From positions 3,100,001 to 3,164,000 of the forward strand of contig OY751487.1 in the NCBI GenBank assembly GCA_963565915.1: 64,000 bases of DNA. The letters are read 5' to 3'. Source of the DNA: Entoloma clypeatum (taxonomy: Eukaryota; Basidiomycota; Agaricomycetes; Agaricales; Entolomataceae). How positions within the stretch are numbered: position 1 is the first letter of the stretch; each line of letters opens with the position of its first letter. The translations under genes and the position numbers were made by a program. This document shows, in pieces, positions 1-12,074 of the stretch. The notes beneath the pieces were generated by a model that was not told the origin of the DNA, made no database searches, and saw nothing but the letters and a program-made list of their open reading frames with translations.

Positions 1-1297
1 GCATCCAGATAGACTGGAAAACCAAATTGACCTTCTGTGACAATGCCTAACGTTCCTTCAGCGCCGATGAATAACTTGGTTGTATCGAAACCAGTTGCGG
101 ATTTTCGGGCTCTTCTGCGTGTCTTGATGACTTCGCCATTGGGGAGAACAACAGTCTGGACGACGATGAGACGGTAGGAGAGTGTAGGATGAAAGAAGGC
201 TGACGACGTTGAGAAACCACTCCCCTCGAGCAGTCCCGTATCGGACGGCGTTTGCTTAATGCGTAAACATTAGTCAGACAGCTGTCGGAAAACGAACAAG
301 AAGAAGACTGACTTCCGCTACACCCTGTGCCTATCATTCCGCCAATAGTCTATCAATGTGAGTCGATTGAGATGCTGTGTTATCCCTTGATGAAGACTCA
401 CAGCACCCGGCCCGGGATCCAGCTATGATACATATGTGAGCGGTACAATGTGGGAAAAGCAAGGAATATTCACAGGGAAGAAAAGAGGAATTCCTTTTTG
501 CTTTAAAGTCTCGTTGATGTCTTCCCAGCGAGCTCCAGATTGGCAAATCAAATCGGAGTCAGCGACTTTGGACGTTTTCGATCAGTGAATGTGAGATAAG
601 AAGACAGACAGCGCATCCCACCGTTAATCTTGAGAATTCGGTCCATTCCAGACATGTCCAAGCAAATGCTACCTGATGGGTGCTGATGAGGAATTCAGCA
701 TCAGATTTGCGAGGCGGGAGGATTAAACTGTCACGCCTGAAGTATGACCCTCGAGACTTGTGGCACCGCCGTAAGCGACAACGGGAAGCTTATATTTGCG
801 AGAGATGTTGACGACTTTGACCACGTCGGATGTTTGCATGGGGCGGACCTATGACCAGTGAGAAAGATGTATATTCCATGGTTTTTCGCATCGACTTACG
901 ATAACGGAATGTGGAGATGTAGGGTGATAAGAATTTTCAGAAAAGCCATAAGTGCGTAATGCATCTGGGTCGGTGGTGACGTCATTTGGATTAGGAAAGG
1001 CTTCGCGTAAGTCTTTGAGAGCGAGCTGTATTTCTTTGTAGGATCCATATGGTTGTATTTCTGCCGGTACCTGTTACAAGATGTCGCGGGTGTTTAGGAC
1101 ACTCAATGAAGGTACGTTGGGATACGCACGAATAGATAGGAGTCGATGGCTTTGGCGACTCCGAAGATGCATACGGCATAGAATAGAGACTTTGTTGCAG
1201 GTGACCATGAGGGATGTCCGATAGGAGGAGGAGGAGGAGGAGGAGGAGGAGGTCGGGGACGATGAAAACGATATCGTGACAGAGATCTCTTGAGCAT
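1..1297 (-). CDS. DLD1: D-lactate dehydrogenase (cytochrome), N-terminal part
   Basis: FAD-linked oxidase that oxidises D-lactate to pyruvate in the mitochondrial inner membrane and passes electrons to cytochrome c. The start at 1297 gives a basic, Ser/Arg-rich targeting peptide, a run of about ten prolines and a hydrophobic segment ([20 protein letters not shown]). Then come [20 protein letters not shown], the FAD-contacting [32 protein letters not shown] and [14 protein letters not shown], all landmarks of the FAD-binding type-4/VAO family. Exons are separated by short introns; one (736-673) begins with GC. The C-terminal substrate domain lies beyond the left edge, so the gene is cut by the window, not broken. 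It shares a 78-bp spacer with the divergent EAF1 gene. Family assignment is firm; choice among D-lactate and other D-2-hydroxyacid dehydrogenases rests on the overall motif match. Confidence 0.9.
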
Positions 1298-1375
1298 TGT
1301 ATGTACTTGTTTGTTTTTCCTTGGACAAAATGTCCTGATAAGGAAACACGTACAGTTTGCCACTGCCCGTCTGAA

Positions 1376-4300
1376 ATGGCAGACAAATCCGCGGAATTCT
1401 TGGTGGAAGACCGCGTCGCACAACTCGAGTGAGTTCATCATCATCCGACTCCTCTTCGATTGTCCTCAATGTACGCAGGGCCATCTCAGAACGTCGGAAT
1501 GCACTCCTTCGCCAAATGCATCAGATGATACGACGTAGGAATGGTGTAGGCGCTCTTCTTACCCTTGAGCATGAGGATCACGATGACCTCGCCCTGTTCT
1601 TGAAACGTTTTCGCATCACTCTACCCGAGTACGTCTTCCTCTGAGCATTTGTTCCCCTTCTGTCGCAGATCTTCCTTCATTAGCACTGAGTCTGGCAGTA
1701 TAACAACCCTCCACCAGAGCGAGCTATACAGCCCGTCTTCACCAGTTCCAACACCTCAACTAATTATGTTGAGCGGAGATTCACCGCGAGTGCCTCATAA
1801 GACATCATTGACGTCAAATGATTCCGTTCAGTTGATGCAAGAAAAATCTCCAACTCCTGCAGATTCGGTTGTTCCATCCCCGCTCAGTCAACAATCGGAT
1901 GAAGAACATGACGAACTTGATCTTTTCAGGGAAATTCAAAGTTCCTCAAGACCTAAGGCCACCGGAGTACCCCCGTCACACCTCCAAAGACATATCCTTC
2001 ACGAACTCCAAAGGAAGGTGGTTCCCAGCATAAATTCTGCGGATAACAACCCCAAAGCGCCCGCTGGAAAAGGCGCTCCCCCCGCTGCTGAAGCAGAGTC
2101 CAACCAAATGCCATCTTCTGGCCGTGGCATGAACGTCGGTGTTCTACAGGTACATCCACTTCAAGGATCTACTCCGACTCCTTTTTCACAAGACTCGGCT
2201 ACTTCTGAGGAATCAGCAAACTCAGAGGATGTTGTTATGACTAATTCGGCTCTGTACCATACCGAAGAAGACGAAGGCGCCTTCCTCCTTTCAAGTTCAC
2301 CTCACCAGAAAATAGGTGAACCTCGCGCTACCCAGGATACCATTGATCATCATCCGTCCTACACCTTTGTCCCAGTAGTTGCAAACTCTTCAAAACAAGC
2401 TGTGATTATCCCTGCATTTGCATCAGCTTTACCCGTCGCGCCCGATTTCATCTTCACGGAATCTACGTTCGTGCCTCCGCCGTCGCTTATACCACCCATT
2501 GGTCAGCCTCGGCACCATTTTGAGCCCCACTACAGGATTCCTCCTTCCAAATATGTTTATCATGACTCCAATAGAAAAGTCAAATCGACAAAGCGGAAAC
2601 GCGAAAAAGACCGCGAGAGGCACGAGGGTCGAAAGGATAACGATTGGAATCCTATGGGCCTGAATAGATGGGCCGCGACTCTCGTTGCAAACCCCGTGTG
2701 GAAGAGGGTTTCTCGGGCATCAAAATGTCTCAGTACTCGTGAATGGGCGGTGCGTCTATCCTTGTTCGCAGACCAATCACCACCTAATGACTATCAGATC
2801 GCCATGTCTGAATTGCGCTTAATCCGCGTCATGGACCGTGTTGAAGGGTTGAAACATAAGGGTCATTGGAGCTTCAGGCAGCCCAAGAAGCAAAGAGGCG
2901 TTGGTGGCCTAACGAAGACTCACTGGGACCACTTGATGGACGAGATGGTCAGGGATGCGAACTTTATGCTTTGAAAGACTGTTTTCTCATTATGACACAG
3001 AAATGGATGCGTGTTGATTTCCGCGAGGAACGTAAATGGAAGATGACTCTCGCATACACGTTATCAACTGCTGTCCTGGAATGGCATGCTGCGGGTAATA
3101 GAGAAGTCCGACTAGCCAAACGAATTTGCGTTTGTTGGAACCCGTGGCAGTCCGGGGGTGAGGCAGTGGACAGCATCAGAGAGGTTGACCAAAGCGATAC
3201 TGGAGAAATGGAAGTGGACGAAACTCCGGAGCACAGCGCCTCACTATTGGGAGTCGACTACGGTTCTGAAGACGGCGAAGAAGACTCGGACAAAGCATTG
3301 GATCCTGTTGTTGATGACCTCGAACCTGCTGTTCTGATCAAAGAAGCTCTACATACTGTCCCGCAGGTCACGGAGCCTCAAACGAGTGATATTCAACTTA
3401 TCCGGTTGAAAACCGATCATGCCGATCATCCCTCGCTGTTCACAGACGATCTCACCCTCACATATGCACAGATAAAGCCAGGAGATGAAGGTCGGTCAGC
3501 AGCGGATTTGGAAATGAACAAACCACCCCTAGTAGCATTCGGCCTCAAGGCAACTTCGCATAATCCGACTCTAGGATTCAAACTCACTCCATCGTCTAGT
3601 GGTGAAGACCTCGAACAATCAACAACAGCCAAGACATCGTCGAAAATAAATCTTTATTCACCGTTCCGCCAGATGGTTATCAATTCGGATGAAAGCAGGC
3701 TTTTTTTGGATTTTGATGGATTCCGCACTACTCGTGATACGACGGCGGTTGTTCAGGTGCAAGACGATATGTCTCCTCTTGTTCCTCCAGACTTGGTGGC
3801 GATATTCCCTGAACTTCCCACTTTCAACCTACTTGACGTCCCCCCCGTGGTCCAATCCACCCTGGTCGATGGAAAGAAAAGATCCGAGAAACGTTCTGAT
3901 CGAGATGATCCTTACAAGAGATCTGAAGATATCACCTATACGAGACTCTTCCCTGCAGGAGATTTCATGTTTTCCAGACCCACACTTTTGGGCCCGCTTT
4001 GTCCATCAAAACATTGGAAAAATAGCCAGTGGCTGTTTCCGGACGAGAGCCCCTCAACCTTGGATATTGAGAACGCTACCAAAGGATCAGAAGAAAGGAT
4101 GAATGGTATGCTCAGCGGCTTGGCGATGATCTGATTGACTGACAGTTCTATGATAGAGCTGTTTGATAGCAGATCCAGCAATGCACCTTCTGTTCTGATG
4201 GCCTTGCAACTACAAGCAGCTTTCTTGCGAGATAAGGACAACCGAAGACGGAGTGCTGACCATCTTTGGAGTGCAGCGGATGACATACTTCTAAAATCCG

Positions 4301-5559
4301 TCATTGATAAGTATCCTAACAACTGGGCACTTATTGCGGAGTGTTTCAATGCCTCCCGCTGTACAATCTCGACGGATATACGGACGCCCCGGGAATGCCT
4401 GGAACGTTGGAGGGATAAATGGGGGCCCGATTTTCGGCGACCTGTGGATAATTCGGCGACCGTTGAGGACACGTCCTCTCCAATACCTAGTCAAATGACC
4501 ACTCGTGGGACAAAGCGTTTGGCGAGCGTCAGTGTTTCCGGTCCTGGTACAACAGGTATCACCCCAGGCAATGAATCAAGGAAACGACGGCGGCATATCT
4601 TCATTCAGGAGACTATCCGAAAGGCTGGCAAAAAACGGAATGAAGCATTACAGAAACAAATAGGTGAGAGTCTCGACCATGATGGACCATGGGTCTCAAC
4701 GTACTCTAGCAGCCCAGCGTAAATCACCAGCTGTTCATGAAACACACGCACAGTACAGCAAAATGCCGAAGCGCACACCTGCCGAGCTCAGTCGTCTGAA
4801 AGCAGAAAAAGAGGCCCGAGAACTCCAGGACTTTCAGTCTGCCCGAAAGCGACAGGAGGAAATGAACCGTTCAAATTTCTCGCGGGATCACCCTCAACGT
4901 GTGAATGCGAACATGCCTGTTACTGTATGTCGTGCATCAGTTTTTCCGCGTTGTTGTGCCAAGTCTGAATAGAGCAGCCCCAACCACAGCAATCGGCGAC
5001 AAACCCCGTGCAGAGGCCCATACCTGTGATACGAAATCAGGTTAACATCTCACAACAACAAAGGATCGGCACGCCGTCATTACCGGTGGGTAGTCGCTCA
5101 TCCCCTCAGCATGTCCTGCAGGTTCAAGTTCGTGGGCTACCACAACAATCACAAGCCATGACTCAACATCAGAATAATAACAATGGGCCTAATGGCAATG
5201 TGCAAACGAGCACGAACAGCGCGCATCTCTCGCCTCCGTATACCAGCGAGGATGCTCCATCGTCGCCCGCCCATGTTCCTGCCGGCAATGGTATACCACT
5301 CACGGTCAACTCCCCTCGTCCGCCTTCTGCTCAAGCACATACTGTCGTGATCCAAGCGGGGAATGCCGGGACGCGCGGGGGGTATTATATGCCGAATGTC
5401 CCTGGTTACACGGCTGAGCAACTTCACAATGTCTTGCGAACGCAGCACCAACAACGGCCACAGGTAAGCTTATACTGCACATTATTGCCAGAGCGTTGGA
5501 GTGATGTTAGTCGACAGTCCCCAGCTCCTCCGACGGGAAATGGCTTTCCGCTGGCATAA
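1376..5559 (+). CDS. EAF1: Eaf1/Vid21-like scaffold of the NuA4 histone acetyltransferase
   Basis: Model of 8 exons: 1376-1428, 1479-1628, 1669-2947, 3001-4105, 4157-4663, 4713-4924, 4975-5463, 5518-5559; 1278 aa. Eaf1 holds the NuA4 complex together in the nucleus. Visible parts: a short N-terminal helix (MADKSAEFLVEDRVAQLE), a long Ser/Pro-rich linker, a basic patch (KRKREKDRERHE), an HSA domain at about residues 480-560 (THWDHLMDEM, split by intron 3, then KWMRVDFREERKWKM), an acidic stretch, a SANT/Myb domain at about 895-955 (DHLWSAADDILLKSVIDKYP, NNWALIAECFN, CLERWRDKWG) and a Gln/Asn-rich tail. The HSA-then-SANT order separates Eaf1 from SWI/SNF and INO80 ATPases, which carry helicase domains. 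The acceptor of intron 4 (TAG at 4154-4156) was picked because the closer CAG would throw the frame into a stop. Confidence 0.85.
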
Positions 5560-5735
5560 ACGTTGTATAACTTTGAGAGTATGTAGTATAATGAGAAATT
5601 TCCAATTTCACGGGTGTGTGGATCCGGTGGGGGGGGCTTATGTCATGATAGCCAATTGGTGTTGTCCCAGTCCTCGTGCCTAGCAGCTGGCCACAGCGGC
5701 ATTTGTCTGTCCTTTCTTTCTTTTTTCCCCCATCC

Positions 5736-8546
5736 ATGTCTTCTGCAGCGCATGTGGGCAATGTCGCTTATGACCCCTTGCCGTTAACCAACGACGACAA
5801 TCCCTCCACCGCTCTCTACAACGCCCCGCCTTCCCCGGACCCCCATCTCACCGCCTTTCATACCCCACAACTCAATCCTGCTGAGCTTGGAGTCGATTCC
5901 ACTGGCGTACCCCTCAGTCCTGGCCCTCGCTTTCTCGGTGCCGCGCTCTATGATGATCCTACCATCCGCAACTCGTACGCTTCCTCACACAACACTGGTG
6001 CTGGTGGTTCAGAGTACACTGGATCCGTTTATGCGCTTAATGATACCCTGGGGGCCGTGCCTCTCACGCACAGCTACCACGATGGCCTCTACAGAGACGA
6101 TCCAAATGACAGTTTCGTGACGGGGCACAGCGAATTCCCTATGTCTCCGATGGGACGAAACAGGCTATTGGAAGAGAAAAGGGCAGCCTACGAAGCGCCC
6201 CGTGCTAAGTCGCGACGCAAATTTGTCATCATGGCTATCATCATAGCTCTCATCCTTCTCATTGGCGCCGCTGTAGTGCTCGTTTACTTCACTGTCATCA
6301 AGCCAAACAACCGAGCATCCAAATCACAGGAATCAGGCGCTGCTAGTCCAACTAGCACCGGTAAATCACCCGTCGTTGCAGCTGTCACTGGGGGCGATGG
6401 TAGCCAGGTTACAATGGAAGATGGTACTACCTTCACATACTCCAATAAATTTGGTGGTTATTGGTACTGGGATGAGAACGATCCTTTCAACAATGGAGCG
6501 AAGGCACAGTCGTGGTCGCCCGCTTTGAATGAAACTTTCACATATGGGATTGGCCAGATCCGAGGGTTAGCGCTAGCATCACTTTAGACTCAAAAACCCA
6601 GACTCATCAGCGCTGTTCTAGTGTTAATCTTGGTGGCTGGTTGAACACTGAACCAGTAAGATCTTACCCTCCGTCTTTCTTTCAACAGCTGACTTCGATA
6701 CTCGATGAAGTTTGTGCAAGTCTCAAATTCTGCGCCTAGTCAGACTTCAACTGAACGAGCTCTTCCAGATCGCCTGCTCTTTTCGAACCATACCTCTCAA
6801 ATGCGCAACCAGCTGTGGACGAATGGACTTTGAGCTTAGCTATGAGAGCTGACTCTGCTAGAGGGGGGATCAGTCAATTAGAAAATCACTATAAAACTTT
6901 TGTCGTAAGTCTTGGCCTTTGCAAGCAGTTCCTTCCACCTGGAGACACTGAACCCCCCGTCCCACAGACTGAAAAAGATTTTGCAGAGATCGCTGGCGCC
7001 GGCCTTAACTATGTCCGCATTCCACTTGGATACTGGGCCATAGAAGTTCGGGGTGACGAACCCTTTTTGGAGGGCGTGTCATGGACGTAAGTTCTTTGTA
7101 GAACTCTGACTCCTATCTCACACCCTCTTCCATTCAGCTATTTCTTGAAGGCCATTCAATGGGCACGGAAATACGGCTTGCGAATTAACCTTGACCTTCA
7201 CGCCGTTCCCGGAAGCCAAAATGGGTGGAATCACTCTGGTCGACTCGGAACAATCAACTTCCTAAACGGACCCATGGGATATGCCAATGCACAGCGCACA
7301 CTTGATTACATCCGCATCCTTGCTGAGTTTATATCACAGCCCCAATATAGAAATGTTGTTACCATGTTCGGAATTCTGAACGAGCCTCAGGCGCCTACGT
7401 TCGGCCAGAACACCCTTGCAAAATTGTACGTTGATCTTCCTTTGCATGCTTCATCCCTGAAAGTGACACTTTCCAGCTACATGGAGGCGTATCAAATAAT
7501 CCGCACAGCCGGCGGAATTGGGGAAAACAAGGGGCCTTTCATATCTATTCATGACGGGTTCTTTCCCCGTAGCCAATGGGTGAACGTTTTTCCTAATGCC
7601 GATCGTGTTGCTATAGACACACACCCATATATCTGCTTTGGCGGACAGTCTGATGCTGATATGTCCACTTACCGCAATACACCATGCACAACATGGGGTG
7701 GTGTTGTCAACAATTCGATGGGTGCTTTTGGTCTGACTACCGCCGGAGAATTCAGCAATGCTGTCACTGATTGTGGGTTGTGGCTCAACGGAGTAAACCT
7801 AGGTACACGTTACGAAGGTACCTACGTCGGTGGCTCCGGTCCTGCGGTGGGAAATTGTACCAAGTGGACCGACTGGCAAAGCTACGATGACAGCATGAAG
7901 GCCTCCCTTCAAAACTTTGCTTTAGCAAGTATGGATGCATTACAGGTATGATTATGGGCTTTCTTTGCTTATTTCGTCTATCCTTAAGCCCTCCCAGAAC
8001 TATTTCTTCTGGACATGGAAAATTGGCAACTCCAGCGTGACTGGAAAAGTCGAGGCACCAGCTTGGTCTTATAAGCTTGGTTTGGAGAACGGATGGATGC
8101 CTCTGGATCCCCGGGCAGCTTTAGGCTCCTGTGGCAATTCAAACCCATGGTCCCCCCCACTTCAAGCATGGCAGACTGGCGGTGCAGGTGCCAACCAGAT
8201 ACCAGCTAGTGTGACCAATAGCCTAGCGTGGCCCCCTTCTGCTATCAGTAATGCCGGTGCCATCACCCTCGTCCCTTCTTACGTCCCCACTGGCACCATA
8301 CCGACTCTTTCTGCTCCTACATTCACTGCTACAAGTGGTTCCAAGGCAACCGGAAAAGCGAATGCAGGTAATGGTTGGGCAAACCCATCCGACACGAGTG
8401 GCATGTACGTTCCTGTACCAACCTGCAACTATCTCGACCCGTGGGTGGGTCCAACTGCTGCTCTTCCTTCGCCGCTCTGCTCTGGTGGTACCCATCGTCG
8501 ATCCGAAACTGAGGAACCTGTAATAACACGGCCTCCGTCCATATGA
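5736..8546 (+). CDS. GH5 exo-beta-1,3-glucanase, type II membrane protein (ExgD-like)
   Basis: Model of 8 exons: 5736-6565, 6622-6655, 6711-6715, 6769-6904, 6968-7086, 7138-7425, 7477-7945, 7998-8546; 809 aa. It trims beta-1,3-glucan of the cell wall. A cytosolic low-complexity N-terminus of about 160 residues is followed by a basic stop (KSRRK) and one membrane segment (FVIMAIIIALILLIGAAVVL, about 165-190); the catalytic domain is extracellular. GH5 marks: GVNLGGWLNTEP, GLNYVRIPLGYWA, LDLHAVPGSQNG, acid/base Glu in FGILNEP (about 455) and nucleophile Glu in TTAGEFS (about 561). The C-terminal tail is Ser/Thr/Pro-rich. Exon 3 is only 5 nt; it is needed to make TEPFVSPALFEPY, the family consensus, and both flanking introns are then of normal size (55 and 53 nt). 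The 63-nt intron at 6905-6967 is in frame and stop-free. Confidence 0.9.
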
Positions 8547-9297
8547 GCATATGTGACCTCCCTGCCATTCCTTTTGGGGCCTATTTGAGGATCTGGGTAG
8601 ACATGGGCGGCAATTTCGTTGATATATGGACAGCTTTGGACTTCGGACGTATCATTACAAGTACCTCACTAATTGACTCTCAGTTATCCCGTCGAGACAA
8701 ACTTGGGTAATCACAGGATAATCAGTACACAAGTGATCAAGCGTTAGTACCTGATCAATGCTCTCCGCGGACCGCATGATCCTCTTGTCCACCGAAGCAA
8801 CCTTCAAAATCTCTCTCAAGCTGCCCTTGCGTGATCTCCTTTGTATCATGATCCATTTACGTATTGCATATAGCTGTTCTCGTTCCTTCAGTAGTATCGT
8901 CGGCAATGAAGAAGCTTCTGACACACTGACTTTAAGTTGAATGCAACGAGCTTCCATGATAGGACGTGGATGGGAAATACACTCAACAGTGCCTACTGAT
9001 GTTGATAGATAACTTGAGCAAGTACGATCTATCGAATAAGTGTTCATTTCCATTTTACTGGCTGTTAGGCCGTTAAGTAACAAGGAGTCGACAGTGGTCA
9101 CGACCAGTTGTTGAACTCAACCCATGAATGAAAAAGACACTCATTCGTAGTAGGCTGACTACGGGAGACTACATTATTGAAGACTAGCAGAGTCTTCCAT
9201 GTCGCCCCTCAGCGTAAAGGAATCTTATAAAGGTCTTGCGGCCATGTACATAGCGTTTGCATCCTCTTTCAACTCGTACCGTCAGACGTATGAGAGC
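8547..9297. other. Intergenic stretch between convergent genes
   Basis: Space between the 3' ends of the GH5 gene and CDC45. Its only notable content is an open minus-strand frame (8655-9053) listed separately. I see no RNA gene, repeat or clear promoter signal. Confidence 0.4.
8655..9053 (-). CDS. Possible small hypothetical protein
   Basis: Open frame of about 132 codons from the first in-frame ATG. I do not recognise it. The middle is rich in Arg/Lys and aliphatic residues (REQLYAIRKWIMIQRRSRKG, then SLREILKVASVDKR) and could form an amphipathic helix. Candidate GT/AG sites inside (for instance GTCAGT near 8930 and GTACTAAC near 8750) would allow a spliced version of roughly 60 residues beginning MEARCIQLK. 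No signal peptide or membrane segment is seen. It lies between two convergent 3' ends, where chance frames and antisense transcripts are common. It may be spurious. Confidence 0.25.
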   Translation of the reverse strand: MEMNTYSIDRTCSSYLSTSVGTVECISHPRPIMEARCIQLKVSVSEASSLPTILLKEREQLYAIRKWIMIQRRSRKGSLREILKVASVDKRIMRSAESIDQVLTLDHLCTDYPVITQVCLDGITESQLVRYL

Positions 9298-11768
9298 TTA
9301 ACCACCTGATCCATCGCATAATGCATCCAAAAAGGTCTTCAAACTTTTGTGGTCAATTTCCAGGATGCTGGCGTCGAACGACGTGTGCCGAGTCACTGTA
9401 TTGCATTTATCTTTGGCAGCTAAGAAAGCGAGACCAAAATCGCTAGTTATACAAAAGGACGTCACCAGAGACCCACAAGATGTAAAAGAGGATCCTCTCA
9501 CTTTCTTCGTACATCGCCAAAATCCAAGGCAGCCGTGACTCCTACGACCATGTACGTATTTGTGCTTTCATTCAAACAGGCAACAACGAAAGGCAGGCTT
9601 TTACGTCTGGTACGAGGACCTACATTTGTAGCTGGAAGTCGGTCCCTTAACGCGTCTACGAGCCAGAGTGCGAGCCGTGATAGTACGCTGGGATGCGAAA
9701 AGAGTGCAAGGTCGGGCCCTTGTGAAAGGACGACTACACGGTGATTTCGCATCGTTCGGATGTCTTGCTTATCAATGATAGAGGTACCCTGGCGGATGAT
9801 AGCCCGATGAAGGGACATCGAAAGGTTGAGCGCCTCACGTAAAGAATCGATTCTGTCTCGATCAGAATCACTGTCGATTTCCGGGGAAATAGGAAAAGTG
9901 TGCGCACTCATCCAGGGCATCGAAGGCCGTCCAAAAGTTTCTAACCCACCATTGGATGGGGCGCTTTCCCGCAGCAGCTTCTTCCATACCTGTATCAATA
10001 GGTTTCCTGACGTCCACCTCTCTGGAAGAAATCTGGAGATCAGAAGCGTCTCTTTTTCGCATAGCTTCCCTGCTGGAACTGGCCTCCCAAATTCTGCCAC
10101 CACTAAACCACTCCCCACCATTTCTGGCACCTTCTGCCTCTAACTCCATCCTCACACCACCAGCAACTTCCAGCAAGGCACTGATGCTTTCGACGGCATC
10201 AGCGGCAGATAGAGGCTGGGATCGGTATCCATAACATCGCATGAAGGACGGATATGAGAGTTCGACGAGACCATACTCTGGCGCGACATCGTTCAATTTC
10301 TGGAGAAGAGATTTCTTCAGGTCCATGTCCATATGAGCATATGGTTGCTGAGTTTGAGGGATCGAAAACCTGAAAGGACTGAGCACATAACCAAAGCGAC
10401 TGTCCTATGGGCATACCCCATTTTGGCTAGTAGTCCCGTCAGTCTCTTGCGACCTCGTTCTTTCCATATACCCAGCTTATTTGCGACGTAGCTTGAATGA
10501 TACATTGCATCGTATAATGTCCAATGTCGGAAAAGCATGAATCTTAGTTCATCGGTCGCCCTCAGACTATTGTCATCGGGAGTGAGAGACAGAAGGGAAC
10601 CAGTACCACCATCTGGCGGCGGAGGGTTAAGCCGACAGACTTCATCATAGTACACCGCCCGATAAGTTTCATAAGTTTGCCGAGAAATCCGGGAGTTGGT
10701 ATATTGGTATGTGAGCCCGAGAATTGCAAACCTAAGAGAATGGATCAGGTACGCCGGGTGGGGCCGAAACCTACGCACCACAGCAGGTCATTATCTACCC
10801 GCTCAAGAACGGTTGCAAGTATATATATCGTCCCCGCTGCACTCTGTGCATGGTACGTTCCCATGGTGTAATATCTATTGATTTGTGCTTCATGCCGTTG
10901 GCGTTCTTCATATGACATTCGTCGAATTCCCTGAGGAAGAATGTATCTGCGGTTTTGGGATATAATTTGATGGAGACAGTGCCCACCTCATGGTATACTC
11001 TTCGCCGCTTGGAGTTGCTGCCACCGTCACCCAAGGACCGCCTCTTGTTCGATATTTTCTTATCTTCTTCGTAATCGTCATCTTCGTCACTTTCCATCTG
11101 CCCAACTTCCTCGTCCTCTGAATCCAGATCCAAGTCTTCATCTTCGGAATCTAGGTGAGGTTCATACTACGCCTAAGACGTCAGGGCGGATGTGTTGATT
11201 CGAGGGATAAAACATGCCGTTAGAGCCTCATAGCTCTTCATCTCTTCTTGGAGGTTCTCAACGCCTCCATCATCCCAGATGACGATCCTTTCACCCTGCG
11301 GACCTCCCATATACAGACTTTCCAGATTATATGGACGTAAAGAATCGATGACATGCACGTTTAACTTATCACCGAAACTACCGGCCCAATCCGGACTGGG
11401 AAGTTCCAGGAGCCCGCCGATGTTGAGAAGGATGAGAGTATGAAGCTGAATCGTAGACTCGTCAGTAGGACGGGGTGGTGGGATACAAGTCGACATACCT
11501 CCGCGTACTTCACAAGCTCTGCTCGTAGTTTTTCCAATTCGCTGAAGCCAGACACGGGAAGGATGCGATGAATGACATCGTCCTGGTTGAATAGATCACT
11601 CAGCATGCGGGCAGCACACACTGCATCAACATCGGGGGCAACGAGGATTATTACCGACGAGGCGGATGTGAGTGGAGAAGACCTGAAGGTAGCAATGATT
11701 TTTGAATAGGTCTCTGCATAAGATGGTCTGGTGCCATTCGCAATTTGTGGGGGAGGGATATAGACCAT
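9298..11768 (-). CDS. CDC45: CDC45, DNA replication initiation factor
   Basis: Subunit of the CMG helicase (Cdc45-MCM-GINS) needed to fire and extend replication forks. Model of 8 exons: 11768-11499, 11445-11218, 11166-10987, 10930-10779, 10731-10417, 10369-9908, 9852-9502, 9442-9298; 700 aa. Signature stretches: ILVAPDVDAVCAARML and LHTLILLNIGGLLEL of the DHH/RecJ-like fold, an acidic loop followed by KRRR, RYYTMGTYHAQSAAGTIYIL, LERVDNDLLW, FAILGLTYQYTNSRISRQTY, SMSLHRAIIRQGTSIIDKQD and a terminal FGLAFLAAKD. The longest frame starts upstream with TTG, but ATG at 11768 gives the conserved MVYIPPP start. Intron 2 (11217-11167) begins with GC. The end of exon 3 could instead be 12 nt earlier, in phase. 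Cell-cycle promoter motifs lie just upstream. Confidence 0.93.
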
Positions 11769-12074
11769 TTCAAACCGTGACAATACGTACGCGTCCCGTC
11801 ACAGACGCGCAGTGTCACAGTCATTCAAGTAATATTTAACTTAATTTTGGCGCGAAAAATAATCAAAATCGGATGGCTGTAAGTAGGAGCACTTGGGATT
11901 CGTCGCACCGGCCAGGAATAGTACAAGCTAAGGAAAGAGGGCACGTTCATCAAGTATTAGCTGACGGTTGACACCCGGTTGATTTAAGTAAGTGGGGGAG
12001 GTGATAACAGCAGATCACGTGGGACTGGTTTAAATAAGTTATAATTATAATTAAAATATCTCTTATTTGATTCG
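11769..12074. promoter_or_regulatory. Divergent promoter region, CDC45 / mitochondrial IF-2
   Basis: A 306-bp spacer between two divergent start codons. The CDC45 side has the G1/S boxes; the IF-2 side is AT-rich (TTATAATTATAATTAAAATA near 12038-12058) and may hold its core promoter. No gene is seen in it. Confidence 0.5.
11789..11858. promoter_or_regulatory. MCB and E2F/MBF-like sites upstream of CDC45
   Basis: ACGCGT, the MluI cell-cycle box, lies at 11789-11794, about 20 bp before the CDC45 start codon. TTTTGGCGCGAAAA at 11845-11858 fits both the E2F consensus TTTSGCGC and the yeast SCB core CRCGAAA. A third ACGCG core is at 11804-11808. These are known G1/S control elements, and CDC45 is a G1/S gene in yeast. 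Regulation here is inferred. Confidence 0.55.

Noticed and set aside
1208..1258. GGA tract as a CRISPR or satellite
   Set aside because: A simple trinucleotide microsatellite without spacers, inside a coding exon.
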